From NCBI GenBank assembly GCA_046327755.1, contig JAXLXW010000001.1, positions 1 to 64,000 of the forward strand: 64,000 nucleotides of DNA. The letters are read 5' to 3'. The DNA is from SCN-70-22 sp046327755 (GTDB lineage Bacteria; Gemmatimonadota; Gemmatimonadetes; Gemmatimonadales; Gemmatimonadaceae). Under the pieces are notes generated by a model. The model had not been told where the DNA came from. It did no database searches and was given only the letters and a program-made list of their open reading frames with translations. Every line of letters starts with the position of its first letter. The first letter of the stretch is position 1. Below, piece by piece: positions 61,087-64,000 of the stretch. Position numbers and translations under genes: made by a program.

Positions 61087-62319
61087 TCAGGCCCGCTTGC
61101 CCGACATGCTCATGCGCGGGCCGACGGTGGGGAGTTCGTGTCCCTTGAGCAGGACGTTCCAGTAGATCGAGCGGAAGGCGAGTTTCCCCCAATGGTTGAC
61201 GGTCGTCTCCTCGAGCAGCGAGAACGGTCCAACGACGGGAAGCGGGAACTTGCCGGCAAGCGGCTCGACGTCATAGTTGAAGTCGATGAGCGTCGCCTTG
61301 CCGTAGCCGGTCTCGATGAAGCAATTGGCGTGGCCGTCGAAGCCGGGGTCGAGCGGCCGGCCCGCGATGGCGCGGCGCAGGTTCTCGGTGAGCACCTCCG
61401 CCTGGAAGTGCGCGACGGAACCGGCCTTCGACGAGGTGAGGTCGGTTGCGTCGCCGATCACGAAGACGTTCTGGAACGCCTTGGACTGCAGCGTGTGCCG
61501 GTCGGTGGGGACGAAGTCGAGTTCGTTGCCAAGCCCGGACGTGGCGATGGCCGCGCTCCCGCGGTGCGTGGGGACGCTGACGAGCAGGTCGTACGGGATC
61601 TCGCGTCCGTCCCAGCTCTTGAGGAGGCGCGCGGAGCCGTCCACCTCGCCAGTGTTGAACATCGTCTCGACGGTGATGCGCCGCTCCTCGAGGAGGCCGC
61701 CCATCATGTCCGAGCACCGTTTCTTGGTGAAGGCGCTGTCGAGCGGCGTTGCGTACACCAGTTCGACCTTGTCGCGCATGCCCCGCTTGGCGAAGAATGC
61801 CTCCGCGAGGAACAGGAACTCGAGCGGGGCAACGGGGCACTTGATCGGCATCTCCACCACGTTGACCACCAGCCGGCCCCCCTTCCACGTGCGAAGCTTC
61901 TCGCCCAGGGCGCCCGCTCCATCGAGCGTGTAGAAATCGAACGCCGAGTCACGCCATCCCTCGCCTGACAGCCCTTCCGTCTCGGCCGGGACAATGCGGC
62001 TCCCCGTGGCGATGATGAGGAAGTCGTAGGCGATCGACGCGCCGCTCACGAGTGTGACCCGGTTCTCGTCCGGGACGATGCGATCGATCTCGGCGAGGAC
62101 GAGCCTTGCGGCTGGCGGAAGCACGGCCGACCGCGGCTTGACCAGCTCCTCGGGTGTGTAGTCGCCGAACGGCACGAAGAGCAGCCCGGGTTGATAGACG
62201 TGCTGGTCGTCCTGGTCGACGACCGTCACCTCCCAGTCATCCAGCGGGAGGGCGTGGACCAACTTGGCCGCCATCGTCGTGCCCGCCGTGCCGCCGCCGA
62301 GAATCAGGATCCGCTTCAT
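61087..62319 (-). CDS. Sulfide:quinone oxidoreductase-like FAD protein
   Basis: The 410-residue flavoprotein begins RILILGGGTAGTTMAAKL (FAD-binding). It has the family Cys in MPIKCPVAPLEF, VFVIGDATDLTSSKAGSVAHFQAEV, and a C-terminal membrane-associating region (GPFSLLEETTVNHWGK). SQR-type enzymes oxidise sulfide to sulfane sulfur and reduce quinone. Here the sulfur would pass to the DsrC- and DsrE2-like carriers encoded downstream. Only one redox Cys is obvious, so the exact SQR type is uncertain. A sigma-54-type promoter stands about 50 bp upstream. Confidence 0.85.
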   Translation of the reverse strand: MKRILILGGGTAGTTMAAKLVHALPLDDWEVTVVDQDDQHVYQPGLLFVPFGDYTPEELVKPRSAVLPPAARLVLAEIDRIVPDENRVTLVSGASIAYDFLIIATGSRIVPAETEGLSGEGWRDSAFDFYTLDGAGALGEKLRTWKGGRLVVNVVEMPIKCPVAPLEFLFLAEAFFAKRGMRDKVELVYATPLDSAFTKKRCSDMMGGLLEERRITVETMFNTGEVDGSARLLKSWDGREIPYDLLVSVPTHRGSAAIATSGLGNELDFVPTDRHTLQSKAFQNVFVIGDATDLTSSKAGSVAHFQAEVLTENLRRAIAGRPLDPGFDGHANCFIETGYGKATLIDFNYDVEPLAGKFPLPVVGPFSLLEETTVNHWGKLAFRSIYWNVLLKGHELPTVGPRMSMSGKRA

Positions 62320-62370
62320 CGCGCCGCTCCGGGTTCGTCGTGCTGTCAGTCGGTACGCGCGATTGGAAAG

Positions 62371-62385
62371 GCATCATGCGCGCCA
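62371..62385 (-). promoter_or_regulatory. Sigma-54-type -24/-12 promoter of the sulfur operon
   Basis: On the minus strand TGGCGC-N5-ATGC keeps the invariant GG and GC with correct 10-bp spacing and matches eight of ten consensus bases. The expected start site is near 62360, about 40 nt before the SQR ATG. Confidence 0.62.
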
Positions 62386-62468
62386 CCGCGTGTGCAGTGG
62401 CGAATCGCTTGGCGCACAATACGTTAGGCATCAGCGGGTGTCGGAGTCGGCGTGAGAATTGAAACGGG

Positions 62469-62512
62469 GCGTTGCAACACGAGCAACGCCGTGAAACGCG
62501 GACGTTTCACGG
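62469..62512. promoter_or_regulatory. Tandem dyads, candidate activator binding sites
   Basis: GCGTTGC-N7-GCAACGC (62469-62489) and CCGTGAAACG-cgga-CGTTTCACGG (62489-62512) have centres about 21 bp apart, two helical turns. They lie 110-150 bp upstream of the predicted operon start, the usual place for enhancer sites of sigma-54 activators. They also follow the activator gene stop, so a hairpin/terminator role is an alternative. Confidence 0.55.
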
Positions 62513-62553
62513 CGATTGGCCACGACGAGGCGGTGGGCGGTCGGGCGCGGCTC

Positions 62554-64000
62554 CTACAGCCGGAATTGCTTCATCTTCCGCCAGAGCGTGGTGCGGCTCA
62601 TCCCCAGGGCGTGCGCTGCCTCGTCGCGCCGATAGTGCGCGCGTTCCAGCGCCCCCCGAATGCGCAGCAGTTCTTCCTGCTCTGCGGGTGTGCTCGCCAG
62701 GCCGACGCCGCCCGGCGGAGTCGTGCGGCGCGGATTCCACGACTCGGCGCTGATTCGCGCGCGGGTCGCCCCACTCCCATCACACGCGTCGTCACGAATG
62801 ACGCTGAGGGGCGCGTGGAGGCGCGTGACTTCGGGAGTGGTCGCGAACGAATCGCCGGAGATCCCGGGCGGCAGGTGCGCCACCTGAACCGTCTGCCCGT
62901 CGCACAGCGCCGTGGCGTACTCGAGTGCGTTCTCCAACTCGCGCACGTTCCCCGGCCACTCCCACGAGACCAGCGCGTCGAGCGCTGCGGGAGAGAGTCG
63001 GAGCGCGCGACCGCGCCGCTGTCCAATGCGCTCGAGCAAGTGGGGGATAAGGAGCGTGAGGTCGTCGCGGCGCTCGCGCAGCGGCGGCACATGAATCGGG
63101 ACGACACGCAGCCGGTAGAACAGATCCTCGCGGAAACGGCCGGTCGCCACGGCAGCCATAAGGTCCACGTGCGTCGCGGCGATGACGCGCACATCAGCGG
63201 TCCGCGTGCGAGAGTCTCCAACGCGTTCGAAAGTGTGGTCCTGTAGCACTCGCAGGAGCTTGACCTGCAGTGCTGGCGGCATGTCACCGATCTCGTCGAG
63301 GAAGAGGGTGCCTCCATCGGCAGCTTCGAATCGCCCGGCGCGGTCGCGCACGGCGCCGGTGAATGCGCCGCGAACGTGGCCGAATAGCTCGCTCTCCAGC
63401 AACTCCGAGGGGAGCGCGGCACAGTTGACGGCGACGAAGGGGCCGCGACGCCCCGAGCGCACGTGGAGCGCGCGCGCCACCATCTCCTTCCCGGTGCCAC
63501 TCTCCCCGGTCACGAGGACCGTCGCGTCGTTGTCGTGCAGAAGGTCGATGAGCCGGAAGATCCGTTGCATCTGCGGCGAGCGCCCCACGATGCCCTCGAA
63601 GGCGGGGAGCGTGTCGGCCCGCCCCACGTCGGCGGCTGGGCGAATCATGATCGCCGTGCGTGCCCCCGAACTGCCACAGTGCGTGGTGGCGCTGATCGGG
63701 CCGAGCGAGATGGAGACGGGGACGGCGTGTCCCTCGCGTGCCACCAGTTCGGCCGCCAACCCCTCACGTCGTACGCCGGAATCCATGGCCTGGCGCAGCG
63801 GGTCGGTGTCGCCGTCCCCCGTCTCGCGCAGCAGCGACGCCAATGGTCGCCCGCGTAGCGCCTCCGGCGAAAGGCCGAGCATGGCGGCCAGCGCGGTCGA
63901 CGCCGACATCACGCGCTGCTCCACGTCCGCGATGATGTACCAGCGTCCCAGGCTCCCGAGGAGCGTCTCCACCTGTTCGCTGCCATCGCGGGCGGCAGGT
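62554..64000 (-). CDS. Sigma-54-dependent transcriptional activator with PAS domain (start beyond edge possible)
   Basis: The visible frame is open to the window end; GTG 63972 is one possible start. An N-terminal PAS domain (about 5-120) precedes the AAA+ domain. That domain has Walker A TGESGTGKEMVARALH, sigma-54-contacting GAFTGA, Walker B GGTLFLDEIGD and FYRLRVVPIHVPPLRERRDD. A Fis-type helix-turn-helix ends the protein (RRDEAAHALGMSRTTLWRKMKQFRL). It is encoded immediately upstream of the SQR-DsrC-DsrE2-FadL operon in the same direction. It probably activates that operon from the dyads at 62469-62512, with PAS sensing redox or a sulfur-linked signal (inference). Confidence 0.9.
   Translation of the reverse strand, partial: PAARDGSEQVETLLGSLGRWYIIADVEQRVMSASTALAAMLGLSPEALRGRPLASLLRETGDGDTDPLRQAMDSGVRREGLAAELVAREGHAVPVSISLGPISATTHCGSSGARTAIMIRPAADVGRADTLPAFEGIVGRSPQMQRIFRLIDLLHDNDATVLVTGESGTGKEMVARALHVRSGRRGPFVAVNCAALPSELLESELFGHVRGAFTGAVRDRAGRFEAADGGTLFLDEIGDMPPALQVKLLRVLQDHTFERVGDSRTRTADVRVIAATHVDLMAAVATGRFREDLFYRLRVVPIHVPPLRERRDDLTLLIPHLLERIGQRRGRALRLSPAALDALVSWEWPGNVRELENALEYATALCDGQTVQVAHLPPGISGDSFATTPEVTRLHAPLSVIRDDACDGSGATRARISAESWNPRRTTPPGGVGLASTPAEQEELLRIRGALERAHYRRDEAAHALGMSRTTLWRKMKQFRL

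Noticed and set aside
58678..62319. Dissimilatory sulfite reduction (Dsr) locus
   Set aside because: No dsrAB, dsrMKJOP or tusA gene is present, and the DsrC-like protein lacks the second arm Cys.

Overview
The window is GC-rich (about two thirds G+C by eye), densely coded on both strands, and full of GTG starts and 4-base GTGA/ATGA gene overlaps. Gene content (Gram-negative envelope genes, TonB receptor, Rieske and b561-like proteins, many outer-membrane barrels, SurA/Mfd operon, FHA/PP2C module) best fits a Gemmatimonadota chromosome. That assignment is an inference from content, not from a phylogenetic test. There is no prophage, insertion sequence or CRISPR array. One tRNA (Asn) is present.

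Layout. 1-8904 (minus): a DUF58 protein, a BatA-type membrane protein, mfd, a lipoprotein foldase and a SurA-like chaperone in one direction. 9086-12753: a DUF4384 surface protein and lepA. 12887-19715: heptosyltransferase, TSUP permease, ROK glucokinase, then a coupled run of PfkB kinase, STAS/HATPase protein and STAS-like protein. 19789-22525: ftsE-ftsX-envC cell-division peptidoglycan module, followed by nfo. 23763-30712: a zinc/manganese uptake region (TonB receptor and a small His/Cys protein diverging from an outer-membrane barrel and znuABC-type genes). 30860-37540: RpiB, M20 hydrolase, a b561-like/Rieske operon and maeB; 37617-41932: pckA, amidohydrolase, HD phosphohydrolase. 42991-45332: FHA-PP2C signalling. 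45456-50401: ABC exporter and uvrA. 50753-58598: SDR, 5'-nucleotidase, tRNA-Asn, a lipoprotein behind a sigma-54-like promoter, aminotransferase, sarcosine-oxidase-like flavoprotein, PAS sensor. 58678-64000 (minus): a sulfur-handling operon (SQR-like, DsrC/TusE-like, DsrE2-like, FadL-like) under a sigma-54 activator encoded just upstream, with a recognisable -24/-12 promoter and two dyads.

The most unusual content is repetitive. (1) A dispersed family of elements has tandem heptamer arms (GGGAGAC)n / (GTCTCCC)n around one or two perfect hairpins with 3-nt loops. Copies sit between genes and inside mfd, an ABC exporter and uvrA, and one overlaps the nfo start. In uvrA the two halves of the gene are in different frames, and losing one heptamer would rejoin them. 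(2) Parallel elements have 8-bp and 8-9-bp arm units, one nested in another. (3) A strict array of 41 units of 21 bp lies in frame upstream of the PfkB kinase domain and could encode 41 consecutive heptapeptides. (4) The octamer CGTTAGGC/GCCTAACG occurs about 26 times, roughly tenfold above a base-composition estimate.
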